Both the position numbers and the translations under genes were made by a program. Positions 27,472 to 36,824 of a stretch of DNA of 64,000 nt are shown here, one piece after another. Under the pieces are notes generated by a model, which was not told where the DNA came from, ran no database searches, and saw only the letters and a program-made list of their open reading frames with translations. This DNA comes from JAUVKT01 sp942491535 (lineage in GTDB: Bacteria > Bacteroidota > Bacteroidia > Bacteroidales > VadinHA17), in the NCBI GenBank assembly GCA_942491535.1, contig CALOBV010000007.1, forward strand, positions 1 to 64,000, read 5' to 3'. Position 1 is the stretch's first letter; every line of letters starts with the position of its first letter.

Positions 27472-28842
27472 ATGAAGTTATATATCTGTAGCATAGTCTT
27501 CCTGACATTCTCATCCACAGTTTTTACTCAGAGCTTGTTCGATACAGTTGGAAAATCCAACTATTCAGACTCTTACAGGATCAGGGGCTTTGCACAGTCC
27601 GGTTTTTTTGTAAACCATTTAGCTGATAATCCAGAACTTTCGAGCGGATTCTCCGACTTAGCCTTGCAGTTTACTGCAGAGGACGGCTCATCATATAAGG
27701 CCTATGCGGATATTAGATTCAGATATGGATTGGAATTTGGTAATCCTGCTTCGAATTTAAGTATTAAGGAGGCATATATCAGCTGGTACAATAAATGGAT
27801 GGAGATAAGTGCAGGCCAGAAAGTTATTAAATGGAGCAGGTCGGACTTCTTCCCGGTACAAAATCGGATGAATGCCCGTAACGAACTGTACAGAACCTTT
27901 GATGACTCAGACCGGGATCTGGGGAATATAGTGCTCGGCTTAAATATTTATCCCCTTCCCAAGCTGTCGCTTGAACTATTATACCTGCCTTTTGAAAGGT
28001 CTTCAACACTATCAAGCGAAATAATGGATCTACCTGATATAGTAAATATTGTCAAATCTCAGGATTTGAGCCCTGGAATAAATAATGGATCATGGGCATT
28101 TAATATGGGCTTGAATTTCAAAAATATTGATATAGGTTTTAATTGTTACCTGGGAATAAATCCCATGCCCATGATTTATTATGATACACTGATATTGTAT
28201 CTGGAGGATGGTGATCAGCCAACAGAACTTTTGCTTAATTCGGAATTATACACTATTTCAATGTTTTCAACAAATATTGAGTTTGTTCTGGGAAAAACTA
28301 TATTCAGAGGAGATCTAACATACCTTAATACTGACAGGACTGGCTCATTAGCTGATTATATTCCGTTTTCAGAACTGATCTGGACCGCGGGCATTGAACC
28401 ATCGCTCGGAAATTTAAGCTTACTTATAGAATACCAGGGGAAAAGTATCCCTGGATTTACCGAAGCAGAGTCAGAACCTGCCTTTACCAAAGAAATAGTT
28501 ATTCCGCCAGGTATACCACCAATGATTGTTCAGGATGCTATAGCACAGCAGGTATCTTCATTTAACAGGCTTTACAATTACCAGTTAAACAAAATGAATC
28601 ACTCCCTTGCATTACGATTTTCTTATAATAATACCATATCCATTGTGAATCCCGAGCTAAATATTATTTACAATATCACAACAGACGATTTATTGATAAA
28701 CCCGAAAATTATAATCAGTACCACCGATAATTTCCTGTTGATTGTGGGTTCTGATATCTATAGAGGCAGGGATAATTCATTGTACGAAATGCTTAAACCG
28801 GCACTAACAAGTGTTTATGCCGGGCTAAAGGTAAATTTTTAG
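27472..28842 (+). CDS. Outer-membrane beta-barrel protein partnered with the RND transporter
   Basis: The 456-residue protein starts with a signal peptide (MKLYICSIVFLTFSSTVFTQ). The remainder alternates amphipathic strands (YKAYADIRFRYGLEFGN, SLALRFSYNNTISI) and ends in KVNF, with the terminal aromatic residue typical of BAM-inserted barrels. Length and operon resemble the DUF1302-type barrels that accompany RND/MMPL exporters and LolA-like proteins in other phyla; membership in that family is not established by eye. Its stop is one base before the transporter ATG, so translation is coupled. Confidence 0.7.
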   Translation: MKLYICSIVFLTFSSTVFTQSLFDTVGKSNYSDSYRIRGFAQSGFFVNHLADNPELSSGFSDLALQFTAEDGSSYKAYADIRFRYGLEFGNPASNLSIKEAYISWYNKWMEISAGQKVIKWSRSDFFPVQNRMNARNELYRTFDDSDRDLGNIVLGLNIYPLPKLSLELLYLPFERSSTLSSEIMDLPDIVNIVKSQDLSPGINNGSWAFNMGLNFKNIDIGFNCYLGINPMPMIYYDTLILYLEDGDQPTELLLNSELYTISMFSTNIEFVLGKTIFRGDLTYLNTDRTGSLADYIPFSELIWTAGIEPSLGNLSLLIEYQGKSIPGFTEAESEPAFTKEIVIPPGIPPMIVQDAIAQQVSSFNRLYNYQLNKMNHSLALRFSYNNTISIVNPELNIIYNITTDDLLINPKIIISTTDNFLLIVGSDIYRGRDNSLYEMLKPALTSVYAGLKVNF

Positions 28843-28843
28843 T

Positions 28844-31800
28844 ATGACAGGACTAATTTTTAAATATCGCTATTTTATTATCGTTATCTCAGTGCTGATA
28901 TCAATAGCCGGGCTTTTGTTTATGCCTGGAATGGAGACTGATCCTGATATTAAGAATTACATCCCCGAATCCCTGGAATCAAAATTCAACACCTCACTAA
29001 TCGAGGAGGAATTTGGAAACCAGGAAATGGTTATGATAGTTTTCGAAGATAGTTGCATCCTTACACCCGAAAACCTTAGATCTTTAAAGGAAACAGTCAG
29101 GCAGCTTTCGCGACTTGGTTCAGTCGAAAACACAATTTCCTTATTTAGTATCCGTCGAATATATGGTAAAGATGGTATGATGATGGTTGACCCTGCCGTT
29201 AAAAAGATACCCGAGAACAGTGGCGATATTAATGCATTAAAGTCTGAGCTAACCAGGAACTCACTTGCCATGGGTACAGTTGTTTCGCGAGACTTCAGGT
29301 ATGCAGCAATAGCTGCAACACTTGTATACAACAAGCCTGAGAATGAAATTCTTACTGAGATTGAAGATCTTGTTCAGGAAAATAAGGGGCCATCAAAAGT
29401 ATATTATAGCGGACTACCACATTTCAGAAGAAGCATAATGAAAGATGTCAGAAGGGATGGACTGATACTTGTTCCCCTGGCCCTGATTATTATGCTTATT
29501 TTTCTAAGGTTAGTATTCAGGGAGTGGAAAGGTATGGTACTACCCTTCTCTATGGTTGTTCTTGCAATTGCTGTTTCTATGGGGCTGGCACCCTTATTGG
29601 GATGGAAGCTATCGGTTTTAAGCCTTCTTGTGCCGATAATGCTTATTGCCGTGGCCAATGATTACGGTATTCATATGATAGCCAGGTACCAGGAGCTTAA
29701 CAGGGAAAACTTTAAAGGAACAAACAAGGATATTATCAGGGAAACTATCAGGAGCCTGCGCCTACCCATCTTCTTTACAGGTCTTACTACTATTGCCGGC
29801 ATACTGGGTCTTCTGACACATTCTATTAAACCTGCCAGGCATGTTGGCATCCTGGCTGCAGCAGGTATAGCTTATGCAGTAATTCTGACCCTGTTTTTGC
29901 TACCGGCATGGCTTTCTCTTCTGAGGAGATCAAGGCCACTGAGCCTTAAAAAATCAGCTAATTCCTTTACAGTTCGCGCCCTATCATATATTTCAAAAAT
30001 AATTACAGGGCAGCCTCGCAGAGTATTGATTATTTCTCTGTCGCTCACTCTTATTTTTGCACTGGGCATCCTTAGAATAACAGTTGATGGAAATACGGAG
30101 AATTACTTCCCTGATAAACATCCAATAAAACAGGCTTCCCATATAGTGAACGATCATTTTGGAGGATCCCAAACCATCTCGGTTATGATAGATGGTGATA
30201 TGAAAGATCCCGGCTTGCTTAAGATTATGGATAAGTGGAATATGGAATTCAAAGGTCTACCCGGTGTCGGAGATTCATATTCGCTAAGCACTGTAATAAA
30301 GGAGATGTCGAAAGCCCTTTATAATGAAGATGAGGAAGGTTATAATAGCATCCCTCCTACCCGTGATGCAGTGGCCCAGGTACTCGAGCTATATAATATG
30401 AGTGGCGATCCTGATGATTTCGATAGGATAGTGGACTTCAGTTATACCAAGGCCAACATAATAATAAGGTTTGATGAACCGGAAACAAAATATGTAAAGG
30501 ATGCTATTGCTTATATTGATTATCTGTCTGAAAGAGATGGGGTTCCAGTAGTAAAGGGAGGCTATGCTTACATTGAGCAACAATTTGCAGAGAGCATAAT
30601 AAAGGGTCAGATATGGTCTCTGGTCTTTGCAATAAGTGTTATAATAATTCTATTATCCATAATTTTCAGGTCCGTGAAGGGAGGTCTCATTTCTACGATA
30701 CCAATTGTTGCTTCGGTGATATTCTTACTGGGTTTTATGGGCATCACAGGGATCACCCTTAATTCTGCTACTGCCCTGCTTTCATCAGTAATGATTGGAG
30801 TTGGTGTTGATTACACAATACATTTTTTGTGGCGCTATAAAGAAGAATTAAAAACATCCCCTCATAAGGAGGCTGTTCTAACTACACTTACTACGACCGG
30901 ACGAGGAATAGTATTTAATGCCTTCAGTGTAATTGTGGGATTTTCGGTACTTGTATTTTCAGGATTCACAAGTATCAGATTTTTTGGTTACCTGATAATT
31001 ATAAGCATAGGAGTATGCCTTATCAGTGCTTTATTTGTAATTCCCTCATTAATGCTGGTATTCAAACCTGACTTTATTGAACCTAAACTTAGAATTGAAC
31101 AATATAAACGAAAAACAAATAAGCATATGAAGAGAGCAGTTATTTTGACATTATTACTTGGAATATCATTCATCCTGTCAGCCCAGGAAACTGCCGGGAG
31201 TATAATGACTAAAAGCAGGGAAATAATGAAGGTTGGGTCGTTTGAAGCAGTTGCAAAACTTACTATCAAAGATTCCAGGGGCAGAACAAGGGAAAGATCT
31301 AATATCACGGCGTCAAAAACCTTTGCGGACGGAACAGAAAAAAGACTTATTAAATTTCTATCCCCTGCTGATGTGGAAGGAACCTCAATGCTGATTTACG
31401 ATTATGACCAGGGGCAGGATGATATGTGGATCTATCTTCCGGCTTTGAAAAGAATCAGGAGGATAGTGAGCTCAGATAAGGGAAAGAGTTTTATGGGTTC
31501 TGAGTTTTCTAATTCAGATATGTCGTCGCCTCCCACAGAAGATTTTAATCATAGTATTCTGGAAGAGAACGATAAGACGTGGATAATAGAAAGTGTACCT
31601 GTGGATACTGGTCTGGAAGACGAATATGGTTTTATAAGGAAGATCTCCTATATAAATAAAAACACCTACCTGATAAGCAAGATGCAGTTTTTTGACTTTG
31701 ATAATGAGATGTACAAAATAATTGAGATCAGGGATACGAAGGCAATTGGCGATAATAAGTATATAGTTACCCATATGATAGCTAACAATACCCTGAAAAG

Positions 31801-31888
31801 CAGGAGTTCTGAGATTATTATGACTGAAATCAGGACCGGTACAGCAATAAAGGATGAGATATTCTCACTGGCTTACCTGGAACGATAA
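28844..31888 (+). CDS. RND/MMPL-type transporter fused to a LolA-like carrier domain
   Basis: Residues 1-761 are an MMPL/HpnN-type RND transporter: one helix near 7-27, a periplasmic loop, helices from about 205 to 360, then a second half starting near 395 with helices from about 597 to 740. Residues 762-1014 form a separate unit, beginning at an internal ATG (31127) with signal-peptide-like MKRAVILTLLLGISFILSAQ. Its LolA-like outer membrane lipoprotein-sorting fold (LolA_like) has DMWIYLPALKRIRRIVSSDK and SFMGSEFSNSDM. If the fusion is real, the extra helix places the carrier in the periplasm tethered to the pump. The junction depends on a five-A run at 31111-31115: one A fewer would create an ATGA overlap and two genes. 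Confidence 0.85.
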   Translation: MTGLIFKYRYFIIVISVLISIAGLLFMPGMETDPDIKNYIPESLESKFNTSLIEEEFGNQEMVMIVFEDSCILTPENLRSLKETVRQLSRLGSVENTISLFSIRRIYGKDGMMMVDPAVKKIPENSGDINALKSELTRNSLAMGTVVSRDFRYAAIAATLVYNKPENEILTEIEDLVQENKGPSKVYYSGLPHFRRSIMKDVRRDGLILVPLALIIMLIFLRLVFREWKGMVLPFSMVVLAIAVSMGLAPLLGWKLSVLSLLVPIMLIAVANDYGIHMIARYQELNRENFKGTNKDIIRETIRSLRLPIFFTGLTTIAGILGLLTHSIKPARHVGILAAAGIAYAVILTLFLLPAWLSLLRRSRPLSLKKSANSFTVRALSYISKIITGQPRRVLIISLSLTLIFALGILRITVDGNTENYFPDKHPIKQASHIVNDHFGGSQTISVMIDGDMKDPGLLKIMDKWNMEFKGLPGVGDSYSLSTVIKEMSKALYNEDEEGYNSIPPTRDAVAQVLELYNMSGDPDDFDRIVDFSYTKANIIIRFDEPETKYVKDAIAYIDYLSERDGVPVVKGGYAYIEQQFAESIIKGQIWSLVFAISVIIILLSIIFRSVKGGLISTIPIVASVIFLLGFMGITGITLNSATALLSSVMIGVGVDYTIHFLWRYKEELKTSPHKEAVLTTLTTTGRGIVFNAFSVIVGFSVLVFSGFTSIRFFGYLIIISIGVCLISALFVIPSLMLVFKPDFIEPKLRIEQYKRKTNKHMKRAVILTLLLGISFILSAQETAGSIMTKSREIMKVGSFEAVAKLTIKDSRGRTRERSNITASKTFADGTEKRLIKFLSPADVEGTSMLIYDYDQGQDDMWIYLPALKRIRRIVSSDKGKSFMGSEFSNSDMSSPPTEDFNHSILEENDKTWIIESVPVDTGLEDEYGFIRKISYINKNTYLISKMQFFDFDNEMYKIIEIRDTKAIGDNKYIVTHMIANNTLKSRSSEIIMTEIRTGTAIKDEIFSLAYLER

Positions 31889-31941
31889 TCAGTGCCTGCT
31901 AATTGTAAACAATATCTTTTGTGCTATGAGATTCTCATAAA

Positions 31942-34635
31942 TCAGGAATCCAGATGCTTATCAAGAAAGACAGTCGCGCCACTTTCCGAATGTGTAATGT
32001 CAAAACCACGCTTTCTGAACATTTTAATAATCCGAACATTGTCAGTGTTAGTCTGGGCTACAATCTTATTCAGTCCCCATTTTTTTGATATATCGAGACA
32101 ATAGTCAGTAAGCTTACTGCCAAGCTCCATGTTTTGCCATTTATCCGCTACCAGAATGGCATATTCGACTGTTTCGAACTCAATATCTGCTATAAGCCTG
32201 CCCACTCCTATCAGCTTCTTTTGTCCTTCTTCTTCGATCTCAGCTACAATGGCAATCTCTCTGTCATAATCTATATAGCAATATCTTGTTGCTACCTCGT
32301 GAATCGACCATGAGAAAAACGAATTAAATCTTGAATAAATAGATTCTTTAGAGCAACTGGCAAGCAGATCGAACCAGAGTGGCTCATCTTCGGGGCGGAT
32401 AGGTCTGAAAACAATATTAGACCCATTTATTTCCATCGGTTCAGAGACATATTCTTCGGGATAGGGTTTGATTGAGAGATGATGATACTTTTCCCTGTCT
32501 TTGCAGTCTGTATTGTCAATCACCATGCGGGCATCAAGAGCGATTATGTCATTACCTGAAACCATCAATGGATTAATATCCAGCTCCTTAAGCTCAGGAT
32601 AATCAGCAGCGAGATATGAAAGTCTTATTATTACTTCTATAAGTCTTTCAATATTGACAGGTTGACTGCCCCTGTAACCCTGAAGCAAGGGCCATATTCT
32701 GAGTTGTTCGAGCATTCTCCTTACCAATCTTTCATTTAAGGGTGGAAATCCAAGACTCCTATCCTTAAATAATTCTGCAGTAACACCCCCTGCCCCAACA
32801 AGTATAAGCGTACCAAAAGTCCTATCATATTTTATCCCAATAATCAGCTCGATAGAATCTTTTAATTTTATCATTGGCTGTATGCTGACTCCATCTATCC
32901 TTGCCTCTGGAGTTTTCGCCGTAACATTAGCACTTATATTTTCAAAGGCTGCAATAGCCTCAGTGTTATTATTGATATTTAGTATTACGCCACCTGAATC
33001 ACTCTTATGGCTGATATCCGGTGAGCATATTTTAAATACAACCGGGTAAGATATTGTATTTGAAATCTCTATAGCCTCTTCCACTGTTTTTGCCAGCCGG
33101 GGGACAGTAACGGGTATGCCATAGGCTTTCAGTAAGAGCTTGGACGTTTGCTCATCCAGAATTACACCTTTCTGATTAATAATATATTCGAATTCCTTTC
33201 TGATACTATCCCTGTCAATAGTGAATTTAAGTGGAATATTTCTGGGGGTTTCGTACAGAGTTTCAAGGTTTCTGGAGTATTCTACCAGTGTCATAAATGC
33301 CCTTACTGCCTGTTCGGGAGTATTATAGTTGGCTATCTTATTATCATTAAGTATTTTGACTCCTTCTCCCATTTGTTCTCCGCCCAGCCAGGAACCCAGT
33401 ATTGGTTTTGAAGTGCTGCTCTGAAGTTCAGAAATAGCTTTTGCTGCAGCCATAACATTAGTCATGGCCTGCGGTGTTAGTATAACCAGTACTGCATCAA
33501 CATTCTTATCCTTAATCACAATTTCAGTCGCTTTTACCAGTCTTTTATACCTGTCGTCACCAATTACGTCTACCGGATTGGAATGCGACCACATAGGAGG
33601 AAGAGCTATATTGAGTTCATCCATTGAGTCAGAACACAATTCTGCTAATTTTCCTCCTGAGGCAATAAGTGCATCGGTAGCCATTACTCCCGGACCACCG
33701 GCATTTGTAACTATTGCAAGTCTGTCGCCATGTGGCAACTTATTCCTGCCAAGCAACTCAGCACAGTCGAAGATCTCACCTATATCATATACACGAGCCG
33801 TTCCGGTTCTCTGAAATGCAGCATCATAAATAGAATCCTCAGCAGCCAGAGCCCCTGTATGTGAAGCAGCAGCAGCTGCCGATTCAGGGAAACGGCCTGC
33901 TTTATAAACAATAAGAGGCTTGGTCCTGGCAAAAGCCCTGGCTGCAGACATAAATTTCCTGGCAAGTGTAATTGATTCGATATACAGTATAATAAATCTG
34001 GTATTTTCATCTTCGCCCAGGTAGTCAATCAAATGACCGAAGTCAACATCTATGGAATTGCCGAGTGATACGAAAGTTGAAAAACCAATCTTTTTTTGTT
34101 TTGCCCAATCGAGAACCGAAGTGCACAGAGCTCCCGATTGCGAAATAAATGCAATATTGCCTTTCTCGGGCATTGATGGAGCAAAGCTTATATTAAGGCT
34201 CAGGGATGGAATTATTATGCCAAGACAGTTAGGGCCAATAACCCGCATTCCCGGATACTGCTGAATAATTTGTCGTATCTCCTGCTCTATCATCTCACCT
34301 TCTTCACCAGCCTCACGCATTCCTGCAGTCATTATAATTATGCCATTTATACCGAGCCTGCCGCATTCTCTGATTTGCAGGGGTACTTCGTTTGCCGGTG
34401 AACAGATAACAGCCAGATCGGGGATGGCAGGTAATGATTTGAGGTCGGGGAAACACGAGACACCCATAATAGCCTCACTGCTTTGATTAATAGGGTATAC
34501 TACCCCTTTGAAGCGGCTGCCAACAATATTTGACAGTACCTTAGCGCTTACACTGTTAGGATTAATTGATATGCCAACAATGGCAATTCTTTCAGGTTTA
34601 AAGATTGAATCTAGGCTTCTGTTACCGGAACTCAT
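31942..34635 (-). CDS. ADP-forming acyl-CoA synthetase-like protein with GNAT domain
   Basis: This 897-residue multidomain protein has a CoA-binding domain (10-135; IAIVGISINPNSVSAKVL), a succinyl-CoA-synthetase-like segment (about 155-460; NIAFISQSGALCTSVLDWA) with the family histidine H259 in ASHTGALAAED, an ATP-grasp domain (about 490-700; SDSGGVILNI) and a C-terminal GNAT acetyltransferase (about 740-897; LFDLLASCSKESIYSRF, VADKWQNMELGSKLTDYCL). Relatives act either as ADP-forming acetyl-CoA synthetases or, with GNAT fused, as Pat-type protein lysine acetyltransferases. Whether the synthetase is active here cannot be told from sequence alone; the histidine is retained, which favours activity. 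Confidence 0.88.
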   Translation of the reverse strand: MSSGNRSLDSIFKPERIAIVGISINPNSVSAKVLSNIVGSRFKGVVYPINQSSEAIMGVSCFPDLKSLPAIPDLAVICSPANEVPLQIRECGRLGINGIIIMTAGMREAGEEGEMIEQEIRQIIQQYPGMRVIGPNCLGIIIPSLSLNISFAPSMPEKGNIAFISQSGALCTSVLDWAKQKKIGFSTFVSLGNSIDVDFGHLIDYLGEDENTRFIILYIESITLARKFMSAARAFARTKPLIVYKAGRFPESAAAAASHTGALAAEDSIYDAAFQRTGTARVYDIGEIFDCAELLGRNKLPHGDRLAIVTNAGGPGVMATDALIASGGKLAELCSDSMDELNIALPPMWSHSNPVDVIGDDRYKRLVKATEIVIKDKNVDAVLVILTPQAMTNVMAAAKAISELQSSTSKPILGSWLGGEQMGEGVKILNDNKIANYNTPEQAVRAFMTLVEYSRNLETLYETPRNIPLKFTIDRDSIRKEFEYIINQKGVILDEQTSKLLLKAYGIPVTVPRLAKTVEEAIEISNTISYPVVFKICSPDISHKSDSGGVILNINNNTEAIAAFENISANVTAKTPEARIDGVSIQPMIKLKDSIELIIGIKYDRTFGTLILVGAGGVTAELFKDRSLGFPPLNERLVRRMLEQLRIWPLLQGYRGSQPVNIERLIEVIIRLSYLAADYPELKELDINPLMVSGNDIIALDARMVIDNTDCKDREKYHHLSIKPYPEEYVSEPMEINGSNIVFRPIRPEDEPLWFDLLASCSKESIYSRFNSFFSWSIHEVATRYCYIDYDREIAIVAEIEEEGQKKLIGVGRLIADIEFETVEYAILVADKWQNMELGSKLTDYCLDISKKWGLNKIVAQTNTDNVRIIKMFRKRGFDITHSESGATVFLDKHLDS

Positions 34636-34840
34636 TATAAAATAATTAAAATGCTAAAGGATAAGGAAAAATCTTTTTAAAAGTAGCTAATATTAAGAGT
34701 AAGGTTTATGATATTTGCTTGTTATTAAACATTAATATGTATCATGAAACTTGCCGGAATTGATATCGGATATAAATTCAATGATCGGAATTACCTGGCA
34801 GAACCTTGCCTGTTTCACTGATTGTTACGTCAATTATTCT

Positions 34841-34848
34841 TAATTTTG
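34841..34848 (+). promoter_or_regulatory. Possible -7 box for mnmE
   Basis: TAATTTTG fits TANNTTTG, 40 nt before the mnmE ATG. No matching -33 element is seen at the usual spacing. The rest of the 253-nt gap holds no gene. Confidence 0.3.
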
Positions 34849-34888
34849 TTGGTATAATTAGTGAGTCTATACTAATGACAATTGACAA

Positions 34889-36310
34889 ATGGCAAAAGGA
34901 ATAATAAGTTTTGATACAACAATAGTTGCGCCGGCCACCGGTACAGGTGGTGCCATATCGGTGATAAGAATCAGCGGAAAAGATTCATTTACACTGCTTA
35001 ATAAAATATTCAGACCTAAGGGAAAGGAGGCTAAGGCTATGGCCATGGCAGAGGCCGAGGGCTTCAGGATAATTTATGGAGATATAGTTGAAGGTGAGGA
35101 ACCTGTTGACGATGTACTTGTCTCATTTTTCAAGAGTCCAAATTCATATACGGGCGAAGACTCCGTAGAAATAAGCTGTCATGCTTCCCCGTATATCCTG
35201 CAAAAGATTTTGCAGATGCTTGTCAGAACAGGGGCCTCCCCTGCCCGCCCGGGAGAATTTACTCAAAGAGCCTTTCTAAATGGGAAGATGGACCTTTCAC
35301 AGGCTGAAGCGGTAGCAGACCTTATTGCAGCCGAAACAGAGGCCTCACACCAGCTGGCATTAAATCAGATGAGAGGAACATATTCGGATGAGATAAATAA
35401 ACTCAGAGAAAAGATGCTTCATTTTGCTTCAATGATTGAACTGGAGCTGGATTTTGGCGAAGAAGATGTTGAATTTGCCGATCGGAATGAATTGAAAAGC
35501 ATGGTTCAGGAAATTAAGACCTATACAGATTCTCTTGCCGATTCGTTCAGGTATGGAAATGTTATTAAGAACGGTGTTCCTGTTGCTATTGTCGGAAAAC
35601 CCAACTCAGGTAAATCAACTTTGCTGAATGCTCTTTTGAAAGATGAGCGTGCAATAGTATCGGAAATACCCGGAACCACAAGGGATGTAATTGAAGATAC
35701 AATAATAATTGAAGGTGTATTATTCAGGTTTATTGATACTGCCGGACTTCGTGAGACTGCCGATGTTATTGAGAACCTTGGAATAAGAAAAACCTACCAG
35801 AAGATAGAGCAGGCAGATATTGTTTTACTTATGGCAGATGCCTCAGATACTCCAGAGATAATAAATAAGGCTTACAGGACTATAAGCGATCAGCTTAGTG
35901 ATACTGCAAAGGAATTAGTACTTGTTGTGAACAAGGAAGATCTTATATCCGGAAATCAGATGGAAGCTCTGAAGAACAGCCTCACCTGCAAGGACTCAAA
36001 TTGTGTTATAGTCTCAGCACTTGAAGGAACCGGTGTCGATGTCCTGACTTCATACCTTACAAAGTTTATTGCTAATTCAAGTATGGGAGACTCTACACTG
36101 GTTGTTACCAACCTTCGTCATTATGATGCCCTGAGGCAATGCAGTGAGAGCCTGTCTCGTGTAATTGAAGGCATTGAAAATCAAATGGCAGAAGATTTTC
36201 TTGCTATGGATCTTAGACAGGCAATACATTTTCTGGGGGAAATAACCGGGGAAATTCAGACCGATGAAATACTCGCTAACATATTTAAAAATTTCTGTAT
36301 CGGTAAATAA
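34889..36310 (+). CDS. mnmE: tRNA modification GTPase MnmE
   Basis: The 473-residue protein works with MnmG on wobble uridine (cmnm5U) modification. It has the N-terminal folate-binding domain (TIVAPATGTGGAISVIRISG), the helical domain with an inserted Ras-like G domain, including GKPNSGKST (236-244), EIPGTTRDVIED, DTAGLRETAD and VNKEDL. The C-terminal CIGK motif holds the conserved cysteine. Length and motif set are complete. Confidence 0.96.
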   Translation: MAKGIISFDTTIVAPATGTGGAISVIRISGKDSFTLLNKIFRPKGKEAKAMAMAEAEGFRIIYGDIVEGEEPVDDVLVSFFKSPNSYTGEDSVEISCHASPYILQKILQMLVRTGASPARPGEFTQRAFLNGKMDLSQAEAVADLIAAETEASHQLALNQMRGTYSDEINKLREKMLHFASMIELELDFGEEDVEFADRNELKSMVQEIKTYTDSLADSFRYGNVIKNGVPVAIVGKPNSGKSTLLNALLKDERAIVSEIPGTTRDVIEDTIIIEGVLFRFIDTAGLRETADVIENLGIRKTYQKIEQADIVLLMADASDTPEIINKAYRTISDQLSDTAKELVLVVNKEDLISGNQMEALKNSLTCKDSNCVIVSALEGTGVDVLTSYLTKFIANSSMGDSTLVVTNLRHYDALRQCSESLSRVIEGIENQMAEDFLAMDLRQAIHFLGEITGEIQTDEILANIFKNFCIGK

Positions 36311-36483
36311 AAAAGATTCCTGATTATCAATTTTGCAGCTAATCATATTTAATTAAAATAAAATCAGCTATTTACGGAACTTTATCCAATTAAATGTGTT
36401 ATCTTATAGGGTTCCAAGTAAGGGTGTATCGATAATACCCTTATTATTGTATAAATTGAATACGTCAAAATAAAAATAAATAG

Positions 36484-36642
36484 ATGATAGATAAGAAACA
36501 AAAATCAGTTTTTCCCTCACCAGATTTATCAAAACTACAGGAAGTGTTTATTGATTTCAGAACCAAAATATATATTCCTCTTGGAAGTGACCCCGAGCAG
36601 GCAAGAAAGCGTTACTGGCTTAATATGAAGAATAAGAAATAG
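36484..36642 (+). CDS. Small basic protein, 52 residues
   Basis: An ATG-started frame of 52 codons encodes MIDKKQKSVFPSPDLSKLQE at its start and a region with VFIDFRTKIYIPLGSD and a terminal KKRYW-like basic end (ARKRYWLNMKNKK). It has no signal or membrane segment. The amino-acid pattern (DLSKLQEVxIDxRTKIYI) looks like a conserved Bacteroidota small protein, which I recall but cannot verify here. It lies 173 nt downstream of mnmE on the same strand. Function unknown. Confidence 0.55.
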   Translation: MIDKKQKSVFPSPDLSKLQEVFIDFRTKIYIPLGSDPEQARKRYWLNMKNKK

Positions 36643-36824
36643 CTTTTCTCATTATAATCAATAAGCTTGTATCGATAGGATTTAATTCTTAATATTCTCC
36701 GCCCCTACCAAAAGCATCAAAATATCAGACGGCAGCTAGACCTGAGTAAAGCTATGCTCCGTATAGGATATATTTTTTTTTGCTTTTGAGACGCGTGGTT
36801 ACTAACTTCTTATTATATTTAAAT

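Noticed and set aside
27320..27514. 64-codon minus-strand frame between regulator and barrel gene
   Set aside because: It overlaps both coding regions and the hairpins and has no recognisable pattern.
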